Source: Microbacteriaceae bacterium
Lineage (GTDB): Bacteria > Actinomycetota > Actinomycetes > Actinomycetales > Microbacteriaceae
Direction: 5' to 3'
NCBI GenBank assembly: GCA_012511645.1
Contig: JAAZFP010000395.1
Location: forward strand, 1 to 8,564
Length of the DNA stretch: 8,564 nucleotides
Notes under the pieces: generated by a model
What the model saw: the letters and a program-made list of their open reading frames with translations, nothing else
Database searches by the model: none
Told to the model about the DNA's origin: nothing
Translations under genes and position numbers: made by a program
Part shown: piece after piece, positions 1 through 5,671 of the stretch
How the letters are laid out: the number at the start of each line of letters is the position of its first letter
Position numbering within the stretch: the first letter of the stretch is position 1

Positions 1-275
1 AGCGCCTCGAGTGCGGCGAAGGGCACCTCACTGACCCTGCGTGGGTCGCCGGTGACGCGACGCAGATCCTCGTCATGAAACAGCACCACCACACCATCGC
101 GCGTGAGGTGACAGTCTGACTCAAGGTAGGTGCTGCCAGCCCGGGCTGCCGCCTCGAACGAGGCCATCGTGTTTTCTGCGACGCCTCGGGCGGCGAGCTC
201 TGCGGTGACGAGGCCGCGGTGGGCAAACACTCTGGGGGCTTCGCCTGCCAGGTACGGGTGCGTTGCATGAGTCAT
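1..275 (-). CDS. Glycerophosphodiester phosphodiesterase, N-terminal part
   Basis: Partial gene: only the first 91 codons and part of the next lie in the window. The protein begins MTHATHPYLAGEAPRVFAHRG, and shows the hallmarks of the GDPD TIM-barrel family: the HRG motif near residue 19, EN(T) near residue 36, an E-x-D-C/x-H segment (ESDCHLTRDG) near residues 54-63, and VVLFHDEDL near 64-72, supplying the second catalytic His and metal ligands. Family members hydrolyse glycerophosphodiesters (for example glycerophosphocholine) to glycerol-3-phosphate and an alcohol, using a divalent metal. No signal peptide is seen, so a cytoplasmic enzyme is likely. The ATG at 275 is 7 nt downstream of the stop of the 283-aa gene, so the two are probably co-transcribed. 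No strong ribosome binding site is visible (a GGAG lies about 12 nt upstream), so translational coupling is plausible. The C-terminal half is unseen, so substrate cannot be judged. Confidence 0.9.
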   Translation of the reverse strand, partial: MTHATHPYLAGEAPRVFAHRGLVTAELAARGVAENTMASFEAAARAGSTYLESDCHLTRDGVVVLFHDEDLRRVTGDPRRVSEVPFAALEA

Positions 276-282
276 ACCGGTG

Positions 283-1134
283 CTACGCTCCGCTCACTGG
301 GGGTCTCGCACCCATGTGCGGGCCCTGACTGTGCGGCTCACGGCAGTTGACCCGCACGGCCTGCTCGGCGCTGTCAAAGACGTGCCTCGCCGCCAATCGC
401 CCGCCGGCGATACTGCCCGCAAGCCAGGTGAAGGTAGCGCGATCCACCGGGTCCTCGCCACCCAAGACGCGCGTGAGCTGCAGCATGAGCATCTCGGGCA
501 GGGTCACATGCGGGCCGTGTGCGAAACTGAGCCCCAGCAGCGAGGGTGACGGTGACGCCGGGATCAGCCGCATGCTCCATCGCACCGAACTGCTCGGGCT
601 GTGGCTCGGGCTGGTACTGTATCCAGCTCCAACGCCCGCGGTCGTCGTCACCGTGGGAGTCTCGGGCGCGAGATCGAGGGCCGCAAACTCGCGCAGGGCC
701 TCGGGCGCGAGCAACAGGTGAGTGCCAGTGTTCGAGTGCTCAAACGCGCGCTGCCAGGCGTCGGCGCCGAGGCCAAACGGGGCGACCACCGGCTCGAGCT
801 GCGGATGCTGCGCCAGCAGGTCATGAAGCTCGGCAAAATCGACGCCCGCCGCGTGAAACAGTTCGGGTTCAGGCACCCGGGATCCGAGCATCTCGGCCGC
901 CCGCTCGGCCCGCTGAAACACGGCATCCCAGCGCAGGGCCGCCTGCTCATCGGCGAGCGCAAAGCGTGCGCTGCCGGGCAGCACCTGCTCGATCTGACGA
1001 TCCATCTCCGCGTCAAATGCTGCCTCGGGTGAGCCGCCACCGTGAGCCTCGAAGGCTTCGTCCACCTCAGCCGCGATATCCGCGAAAAGCGCGCGCACCA
1101 GTGCGAGGCGACCCCCGGTCGTCTGCTGGCTCAT
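283..1134 (-). CDS. Uncharacterised 283-aa protein in the VWA operon
   Basis: I do not recognise a family. The N-terminal 120 residues look helical and acidic (many Ala, Glu, Asp and Leu, for example AAEVDEAFEAHGGG and DEQAALRWDAVFQRAERAAE). A Ser/Thr/Pro/Gly-rich stretch around residues 155-180 probably links to a second domain, which includes RWSMRLIPASPSPSLLGLSF, a histidine-containing AHGPHVTLPEMLMLQL and GGEDPVDRATFTWLAG. No signal peptide or membrane segment is evident, so a cytoplasmic location is inferred. The start is well supported: an AGAAGGAGG ribosome binding site (1140-1148, minus strand) lies 5 nt before the ATG, the strongest in the window. It starts 24 nt after the VWA stop and ends 7 nt before the GDPD start, so it sits in the middle of a likely three-gene operon. 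By position it could be an accessory or client of the AAA+/VWA pair; that is inference only. Confidence 0.8.
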   Translation of the reverse strand: MSQQTTGGRLALVRALFADIAAEVDEAFEAHGGGSPEAAFDAEMDRQIEQVLPGSARFALADEQAALRWDAVFQRAERAAEMLGSRVPEPELFHAAGVDFAELHDLLAQHPQLEPVVAPFGLGADAWQRAFEHSNTGTHLLLAPEALREFAALDLAPETPTVTTTAGVGAGYSTSPSHSPSSSVRWSMRLIPASPSPSLLGLSFAHGPHVTLPEMLMLQLTRVLGGEDPVDRATFTWLAGSIAGGRLAARHVFDSAEQAVRVNCREPHSQGPHMGARPPVSGA

Positions 1135-1158
1135 CGCGCCCTCCTTCTGTCCCTAACG

Positions 1159-3129
1159 CTAGCCGAGGTTAGCCCGGTGCGCACCGCGCTGCCCCTGCCC
1201 CGCGCCCGGTATTCGCGCATCAAGAATCACGGTGAGCGCGTCCCCCAGCCGCCTCGCATCGTCGACCCGAGTGCCGTGAGGGGCATACCGCTGCACGAGG
1301 TCATCGGTGCCGATGCCGACCCCATAGACCTCAATCCCGCCCTCACGCAGTCGTCGCAGTTCGCGGTCGGCCGCTGCCGGGTCGTTCGATCCTCCGTCGC
1401 TCACGAGAATGGCGATGCGTCGCCGAGTCGTCGCATTCTGTGCGCTGCTGTGCCCGGTGAGAGGCCTGTGCCCAATGCGAGTACGATGCCCGGCATGAGA
1501 GCCCACACCGAGTTGTTCGCCAGCCGCCCGCAACGCCGCCGCGTCATTGGTTGATCCGTGTGCTTCAAGAACTGCTGCGTGCACCCGCCTGCGCGTCTCG
1601 TCGTCGACGCTGTGAGATAGCGGCTTCACCACATGAGCGTCGGCCCCAAACACGACGAGGCAGCTGCGCAGATCGAGCTCAAGATCAACCCCCTGGGTGC
1701 GTTCCGCGTGTGCGATGTCGCGCATCACCGCGCTCAGGCCTTCGGCAAGCACAATCAGCGCGTCGGCCGCAGCCGCAGCCGCAGGCCCCGTCATCGACGC
1801 CGCCCGGTCAACCATCAGCACATAATCAGTGCTGCCAACGTCGCGGTGAGTCCGAGGTTGTGATTCCCGCGCGTGAAGTGCGGCCGGTTGTCGCACCCCT
1901 GCGAGCGTGTCGGCAACGACCTGCGCGAAGGCCTCGGGCGCCAATGAATCTCCCTCGACGCGCGGTGTTCTGCTCAGGGTGCGACGAGCCGCAGCACGCT
2001 CAGTGATAACCCGCGCCCACACCTCACGCATACGTTCGATTGCGGGGGCAAGGTGCGCGCTGCGCTCGCGATACTCGGCGATGGCGGTTGCCGAGGCCAC
2101 CGCGGCGCGCTCGGCCTCCCGGTTCTCGGTACTGACGGGGTATGTGTCAGGCACGGTCTGCTGCGACAACTGCTGCTCACCGGTATCCCCCGCGATCGGC
2201 GCATCGCTCGGTATCGGTGTCTCGAGCATCGTCTGTGCCAGCTCGGCGCGTTCGCGCGCGAACAGGTCCTCGCTCCAATTCGCGTCGTCGGCTTGCTCTG
2301 CCTCCGCTGCATCGCCCGTCTCTTCCTGTGGGAGCGTCGATCCCTCTGCTGCGGTGGTGGCGAGATCGACAGCAACCTCTGCGTCGTGATCGGCAACCCC
2401 GAGGCCAATGCTAGTGATCCCACGCTCGGCAAGATCGCGCTCACGCAATCGTTCGTAGGGAGGCAGCAGCAAGGCGAGCGCACGCTCGAATGAGCGCAGG
2501 GCACTCACGCTCGGATCGCGGGCGAGCACTCGGCGCAGCGGATCCATGCGGGTGTCACCGACCCGCATCGTGTCGCGCCACTCGCGCGCCACGTCGGGGT
2601 GCAGGGCGGAGTCACGGCTGCTCGCTGCGTCGGGGCCCCGCGCCGCGTCACGATCCAGTGGCAGTGCTGTTTCGGCGCGATCCAGTGTTTCTACGCGATC
2701 CAGTGTGGAAAACCACAGCATCACCACCCACTGCAGGTGCCGTGGCAACGTCTCCGGCAAGTCTGGCAGCATGCGCCGCATCGCCGCATCGAGGGGATCA
2801 CGCAGCCCCGGCATCGCGGTGAGCACCTCGGATCGTGCCTGCAGCCTCACCACCGAGTCAATGAGTGTCGTGGCCTCCGGTCGCGCAGCGGTCAGGGTGT
2901 GCCTGCGTGCCGCGCGCTCTGGCTCGTGCGCGACACTACGCGGCCCCTCCCAGAGGTGCAGCGCAGCGAGCGCGACCGCCTCAGTGCGCGGATGTCCGCG
3001 GCTCGCATACCAGCCAAGTCCCACCCGCAGGCCGTGTTGGTCGAGGTGCCAGGTGTCGTCCTCGGTGACCGTGATCGGCAGACCGAGCACTGCGCCAACG
3101 GCGCGAAGCGACTCTGGCAGGGTGCTCAT
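1159..3129 (-). CDS. VWA-domain protein, partner of the divergent MoxR-type ATPase
   Basis: A 656-aa protein. Residues 1-240 are helical and of unknown fold; 245-345 form an acidic, probably disordered linker (clusters of E/D, Q and S). Residues 346-430 are helical, including RTLSRTPRVEGDSLAPEAF, a layout reminiscent of CobT/NorD-type proteins. Residues 434-640 form a C-terminal VWA domain. The metal-ion-dependent adhesion site is seen as VDRAASM (D441, S445), GSTND (T527) and VSDGG (D578), but the first serine of DxSxS is alanine (A443). A His/Gly-rich insertion (about 543-561, four GH pairs) lies between the Thr and the last Asp motifs. In related systems such proteins recruit a client to a MoxR/CbbQ-type AAA+ ring. 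Here the ATPase gene is divergent, 69 bp away. The start ATG has an AAGGTG ribosome binding site (3135-3140) at 5-nt spacing. Client and function are unknown. Confidence 0.92.
   Translation of the reverse strand: MSTLPESLRAVGAVLGLPITVTEDDTWHLDQHGLRVGLGWYASRGHPRTEAVALAALHLWEGPRSVAHEPERAARRHTLTAARPEATTLIDSVVRLQARSEVLTAMPGLRDPLDAAMRRMLPDLPETLPRHLQWVVMLWFSTLDRVETLDRAETALPLDRDAARGPDAASSRDSALHPDVAREWRDTMRVGDTRMDPLRRVLARDPSVSALRSFERALALLLPPYERLRERDLAERGITSIGLGVADHDAEVAVDLATTAAEGSTLPQEETGDAAEAEQADDANWSEDLFARERAELAQTMLETPIPSDAPIAGDTGEQQLSQQTVPDTYPVSTENREAERAAVASATAIAEYRERSAHLAPAIERMREVWARVITERAAARRTLSRTPRVEGDSLAPEAFAQVVADTLAGVRQPAALHARESQPRTHRDVGSTDYVLMVDRAASMTGPAAAAAADALIVLAEGLSAVMRDIAHAERTQGVDLELDLRSCLVVFGADAHVVKPLSHSVDDETRRRVHAAVLEAHGSTNDAAALRAAGEQLGVGSHAGHRTRIGHRPLTGHSSAQNATTRRRIAILVSDGGSNDPAAADRELRRLREGGIEVYGVGIGTDDLVQRYAPHGTRVDDARRLGDALTVILDARIPGAGQGQRGAHRANLG
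2651..2709 (-). repeat. Short degenerate tandem repeat inside the VWA gene
   Basis: The 10-mer CGATCCAGTG recurs three times on the plus strand (near 2651, 2679 and 2696), the last two 17-18 bp apart. In the protein this reads as LDRVET, LDRAET and LPLDRD at about residues 143-160, between two helical segments of the N-terminal region. It looks like a recent local duplication in a tolerant linker. No function is proposed. Confidence 0.6.
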
Positions 3130-3140
3130 GCTTTCACCTT

Positions 3141-3153
3141 AGACCGGCGGTCT
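3141..3153. promoter_or_regulatory. Palindrome between divergent VWA and AAA+ genes (candidate operator)
   Basis: AGACC-GGC-GGTCT is a 13-bp interrupted perfect inverted repeat with 5-bp arms and a 3-bp centre. It lies in the 69-bp gap between the two start codons and directly abuts the AAGGTG ribosome binding site of the VWA gene. A repressor bound here could affect both genes. A palindrome this short can arise by chance in GC-rich DNA, and no -35/-10 pair could be assigned convincingly for the VWA gene, so the operator role is inference. Confidence 0.35.
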
Positions 3154-3185
3154 GTCACGGCCCGATCGTTCCCGCGACTGCGAGG

Positions 3186-3191
3186 TAGCGT
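3186..3191 (+). promoter_or_regulatory. Possible -10 box of the AAA+ ATPase gene
   Basis: TAGCGT fits the actinobacterial TANNNT -10 pattern and ends 7 nt before the ATG at 3199, which would place transcription start at or near the A of the start codon, a leaderless message. No good -35 hexamer is seen 17-18 bp upstream. The overlapping GAGG (3182-3185) could instead be a ribosome binding site for the in-frame GTG at 3190. Confidence 0.3.
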
Positions 3192-3198
3192 GACACAC

Positions 3199-4617
3199 AT
3201 GCTGCCCTTCGATGCTGACCCCGCACTCGCAGAGGCCAGCGAGGTGATTGACGAGCTGCGCCGCGTGCGCATCGCGCTGCGGCATTCCGCCCCCGATTCG
3301 GCTGCGGCTCTCGCCCACGCGGCAGAGCGCGCAGCACTCACAAAGCGTCTGCGCACCCTGTGCGATGCCCCTGTCTCTGGACCGATGCTGCGAGACCACT
3401 TCACTGAGCGCGCAGTGATCCTGCGCCTCGCACTCACCGCCCGCGCCGAGGCAGCTGCGGTGCAGCGGGCACACGACGCGGCCTCCGACATCGTGGCGTC
3501 GAGCGTCTCGGCGAACCGCGAGCTCACCGCCGCCGAACGATCCCAGGTGCGTGACCTGCGCGACACTGCTGCTCCGGGACACTGGCGATCCGGTGTCATC
3601 AGTGCATCCCGTCGCGACGGGGTGCTCGACACCCTCGGCACGTTGCGCCTTCGTGACGCGCGCAAAGAGCTGCGTGACGGCCTGCTCCTCACCGCCCAGA
3701 TGCGGGCCATCATCGATGAGGCGCGCCCCGCGCTGCTGCGCGGCGCCCCCGTGCTCTTCATCGGTGAGACTGGCGGGGCTAAGACGGCCCTCACTGAGTA
3801 CCTCTCCCGCCGCGTACTGGGAGCCGAGCCCGAACTCGTGTCAGGCTACGGCGACATCACGAGCGCCCAGGTGATTGGATCGCACGAGCTGCGCGCCGAG
3901 AGCGGCGCGACGGTGAGCGTGTTCGTGCCCGGTCCGCTGTTGCGGGGCATGATCGAGGGCCGGCCCGTGATCCTCGATGAAATCAACGCGATGCCGCCAG
4001 AGTTTCTGAAGCGACTCAACCGCATTCTGCAGCTGCGGCCTGGCGATCGGTTCGGGGTGCAAGAGCATCAGGGCCGCGAGATCACCATTGCACCGGGCTT
4101 CGCCGTGCTCGCTACCGCAAACGAACAGACCCCGCACCGATACCGTGGCATCGACCGGCTCAGCGCCGAGCTCGTCAACCGGTTTGGTGCCAGCGGCTAC
4201 CGCGTGCACTACCCCGATCACGGCCTGTCGTTTGACCATTTTCCCGCAGAAAACGCGCTGCTCGCAGCCGCCGCGATCGTCGATGAACGTGGCATGCTTC
4301 CATCGTCCATCTCGTCCGATGAACTCATGCGGGTCGTCCGCGCCGCGTTCATCAGCCAGCAGGTGTTTGCGGGGTCGCACGGCGCAGGGTTCAGCGAGTT
4401 TGTGAGCACCGAACGAGAGATCGATGGCAGGCCCGGGCTCGATGAGGCCGTGCTCGCGCCACGCACCCTCGTTGCGGTGCTGCAGAAAGTCGCCGGAAGC
4501 GGCGGTGAGGTCACGCTTGAGCGCGCGCTGCAGCGGTTCGTCGAGAGCGTGATGCACGCCGAGGATCGCCATGTGTTGACCCATATCTTCGAGGGGCAAG
4601 GCTTCAGCGTGCGCTGA
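3199..4617 (+). CDS. MoxR/CbbQ-type AAA+ ATPase
   Basis: A 472-aa protein. The N-terminal 160 residues are helical and rich in Ala/Arg (RALTARAEAAAVQRAHDAAS region), longer than the lead-in of typical MoxR proteins. The AAA+ core follows: P-loop GETGGAKT (189-196; Ala before the Lys, as in RavA-type MoxR proteins), Walker B VILDEIN (257-263, D260/E261), sensor 1 LATAN (N308) and an ELVNRF motif (R328) that should supply the arginine finger. A C-terminal helical region ends at residue 472. These ring ATPases use ATP hydrolysis with a VWA partner to remodel or mature client proteins; the partner is presumably the divergent VWA protein. Cytoplasmic, with no membrane segment. The start is uncertain: ATG 3199 or in-frame GTG 3190. 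The open frame extends to 2599, but that part is antisense to the VWA gene and is rejected. The client is unknown. Confidence 0.93.
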   Translation: MLPFDADPALAEASEVIDELRRVRIALRHSAPDSAAALAHAAERAALTKRLRTLCDAPVSGPMLRDHFTERAVILRLALTARAEAAAVQRAHDAASDIVASSVSANRELTAAERSQVRDLRDTAAPGHWRSGVISASRRDGVLDTLGTLRLRDARKELRDGLLLTAQMRAIIDEARPALLRGAPVLFIGETGGAKTALTEYLSRRVLGAEPELVSGYGDITSAQVIGSHELRAESGATVSVFVPGPLLRGMIEGRPVILDEINAMPPEFLKRLNRILQLRPGDRFGVQEHQGREITIAPGFAVLATANEQTPHRYRGIDRLSAELVNRFGASGYRVHYPDHGLSFDHFPAENALLAAAAIVDERGMLPSSISSDELMRVVRAAFISQQVFAGSHGAGFSEFVSTEREIDGRPGLDEAVLAPRTLVAVLQKVAGSGGEVTLERALQRFVESVMHAEDRHVLTHIFEGQGFSVR

Positions 4618-4726
4618 GTCTGGTGCACACGCAAGGCGCATTCGAAAAACCACAGTGTGTGAGAGGAAGGCGCCCTCACCCAGGGCTTCAATACCCCTCG
4701 GCAATACCCACAAAAGTTTCTCAGAG

Positions 4727-4770
4727 AACCACAGCGTGTGAGGGAAAGACCGTGGAGCCGAGGGGCATTG
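4727..4770 (-). repeat. Truncated direct copy of the ssrA 3' end
   Basis: On the minus strand this repeats the last part of the tmRNA T-loop, the CCCCTCGGCTCC acceptor strand, and the trailer up to the terminator-like hairpin. It differs from 4878-4920 by one inserted G and one base in the T-loop. Just beyond, GGGG-ACAATG-CCCC (4761-4774) keeps a T-arm-like stem, but the rest of the tmRNA is absent, so it is a fragment and not a second ssrA. Confidence 0.8.
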
Positions 4771-4875
4771 TCCCCACTGCTCTCCACGCACCACGCAGTG
4801 GCGCGCGAAGCCTCTGCAGTGTGGGCCCACCCAGAGCTTCAATACCCCTCGGCAACGCCCACCAGACGGCATGCT

Positions 4876-4893
4876 AAAACCACAGCGTGTGAG
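4876..4893 (-). terminator. Weak intrinsic-type terminator of ssrA
   Basis: On the minus strand, CTCACA-CGC-TGTGG followed by TTTT forms a short hairpin (4 Watson-Crick pairs plus one T-G pair, 3-nt loop) with a T-run, 10 nt after the mature tmRNA end. The stem is short, so confidence is modest. Similar hairpins recur downstream at about 4725-4740 (T-run broken) and 4645-4662 (TTTTT), which could act as back-up terminators. Confidence 0.4.
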
Positions 4894-4902
4894 GAAAGAC
4901 CG

Positions 4903-5270
4903 TGGAGCCGAGGGGAATTGAACCCCTGTCCACTTCGTTGATTCAGCGTCTTCTACGGGTGTAGTTCGTAAAAACGTTCTGCTCGGCCCCGCTCTTTGTC
5001 ACGAACACCTAGAGTGACAGGCCCAGTCTCAGTACAAGTCCCCACGCGCCCTGAGACACGACGCGCGAGCAAGCCCTCTCAATGACGCCAGAACCCGGGG
5101 CGAAGGCGAACCCGGACTGACGGACTCGGTCTCGCGCTTAGGCAGCGAGAGCGAAGTCGGTGCGCTTTGCGTTGGCACCTATAGGTTGCGAAGAGCGTTT
5201 ACGAGATAACTTCGCCTCCTCGACCCGCTTCTCACCGTCTCAAAACGACGTGTCGAAACCGATCGGCCCC
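4903..5270 (-). ncRNA. ssrA: Transfer-messenger RNA (tmRNA)
   Basis: The tRNA-like ends are clear. 5' GGGGCCG (5264-5270) pairs with 3' CGGCTCC (4904-4910) in a 7-bp acceptor stem with discriminator A at 4903. The T-arm is AGGGG-TTCAATT-CCCCT. The 3' CCA is not encoded (next bases CGG) and must be added enzymatically. The mature length is about 368 nt before CCA, normal for one-piece bacterial tmRNA. The tag frame lies at 5138-5176. With SmpB, tmRNA enters stalled ribosomes, releases them and tags the unfinished protein for proteolysis. In many Actinomycetota smpB lies just upstream of ssrA; here the upstream neighbour region is repeats and then the GAPDH gene, so ssrA is separated from smpB. 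A promoter at 5339-5367 implies a leader of about 60 nt removed by RNase P. Confidence 0.97.
5138..5176 (-). other. tmRNA tag-peptide reading frame
   Basis: Read from the GCC resume codon (5174-5176), the frame encodes ANAKRTDFALAA and then stops at TAA (5138-5140). The ALAA ending is the typical C-terminal degron recognised by ClpXP-type proteases, and the ANxKR start is common in actinobacterial tags. The A before the resume codon (TATAGGT upstream) is consistent with the usual resume context. Confidence 0.95.
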
Positions 5271-5338
5271 TTGGCACGCGTGACCGCTCACGGCGCACTT
5301 GCACCGCGAACCCATCTCGCGCAGGTCTTCAACCTCAC

Positions 5339-5367
5339 ACACTATGGAATTATCAAACCCGGTTCAA
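5339..5367 (-). promoter_or_regulatory. Promoter of ssrA
   Basis: Minus strand: -35 TTGAAC (5362-5367), a 17-bp spacer, -10 TAGTGT (5339-5344). Both fit the vegetative actinobacterial consensus (TTGAC-like and TANNNT) at optimal spacing. Predicted transcription start is near 5332, about 62 nt ahead of the mature tmRNA 5' end. An alternative GATAAT at 5349-5354 lacks a good -35 partner. Confidence 0.7.
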
Positions 5368-5455
5368 CCAGGCCTTACAGGATATCACGGTCGCAAGGTT
5401 CGATCAATCGTCGGCCACCGTGCGGTCTCGAGCAATCGCAGCTTGACCCTGTCGA

Positions 5456-5483
5456 TGCTGCCCTCTCGAGGCTGCCCTCTCGA
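5456..5483. repeat. 14-bp direct tandem duplication
   Basis: The sequence [T/G]GCTGCCCTCTCGA occurs twice head-to-tail (5456-5469 and 5470-5483), differing only at the first base. It lies in noncoding DNA upstream of the ssrA promoter, with no function apparent. Confidence 0.7.
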
Positions 5484-5539
5484 TTCGGGAGCACACCCCA
5501 CACAACCTGCCAGTAGATGTGCAAGCCGTGCCGTTTCGG

Positions 5540-5632
5540 AACATCAACTCGCCGAATGAGTGAGGGGTAGAGCATCAACTCGCCGATTGCCTGAGGCATA
5601 GAGCATCAACTCACCAAATGCGCGAAGTGCGG
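5540..5632. repeat. Three tandem copies of a 31-bp repeat
   Basis: Three head-to-tail units of 31 bp start at 5540, 5571 and 5602. The core A[A/G]CATCAACTC[G/A]CC is conserved and is followed by a variable part ending in GGGGTAG, GGCATAG or AAGTGCG. The units grow more divergent toward the GAPDH gene (the third has CTCACCAAATG where the others have CTCGCCGA). There are no spacers between units, so this is not a CRISPR. The array starts 40 bp past the GAPDH stop and could affect its 3' end or mark a local duplication. Confidence 0.8.
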
Positions 5633-5671
5633 GTGGAGCAGGCACACCCCCCGGATGTCCGAGGCGGCGCG

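Larger units (their letters stand above)
4648..4902. repeat. Mosaic of ssrA-3'-end-like repeats between AAA+ gene and ssrA
   Basis: This gene-free stretch is built of recurring pieces. Piece 1 (AACCACAG[C/T]GTGTGAG plus flank) occurs at 4648, 4727 and 4878. The second and third copies continue together for about 43 nt into the tmRNA acceptor and T-arm sequence (4727-4770 against 4878-4920, one 1-nt indel and one substitution). Piece 2 is a 35-nt sequence at 4677-4711 and 4828-4862 (32 of 35 identical). Inside piece 2, CTTCAATACCCCTCGGC resembles, in opposite orientation, the T-arm/acceptor of ssrA (about 17 of 20). Smaller palindromes are CCAC-GCA-GTGG (4791-4801) and GTGGGCCCAC (4821-4830). 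See findings for interpretation. Confidence 0.8.
5271..5671. other. Gene-free interval between ssrA and the GAPDH gene
   Basis: About 400 bp with no credible gene. Next to ssrA it holds the ssrA leader and promoter. In the middle it holds a 14-bp direct duplication, and next to the GAPDH stop a threefold 31-bp repeat. Open frames here are short, antisense to ssrA or spanning the repeats, and lack ribosome binding sites. No convincing terminator for the GAPDH gene is seen; GGGTG...CACCC just past its stop is a weak 5-bp stem without a T-run. Confidence 0.6.

Noticed and set aside
546..1172. 208-codon plus-strand frame over the 283-aa gene
   Set aside because: Arg/Pro/Ala-rich composition typical of antisense frames in GC-rich DNA, with no ribosome binding site; the minus-strand gene has a strong one.
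1551..2493. Several plus-strand open frames within the VWA gene
   Set aside because: They are shadows of the well-supported minus-strand VWA gene, with low-complexity Arg/Ser/Ala composition.
2599..3198. 200-codon upstream extension of the AAA+ ATPase reading frame
   Set aside because: It is antisense to the VWA gene, has no protein family character, and the protein-like sequence begins at MLPFDADPAL (3199).
4727..4775. Second tmRNA or tRNA gene
   Set aside because: Only the acceptor strand, part of the T-arm and the trailer are present; no 5' acceptor strand or other arms can be found.
3841..4872. 343-codon minus-strand frame over the ATPase gene and the repeats
   Set aside because: It runs antisense to conserved AAA+ motifs and continues through noncoding repeats, with no start signal.
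5160..5516. 118-codon plus-strand frame
   Set aside because: It lies antisense to the 5' part and promoter of ssrA and has no ribosome binding site.
5540..5632. CRISPR array
   Set aside because: Units are directly adjacent and divergent, without unique spacers, and no cas genes are in view.
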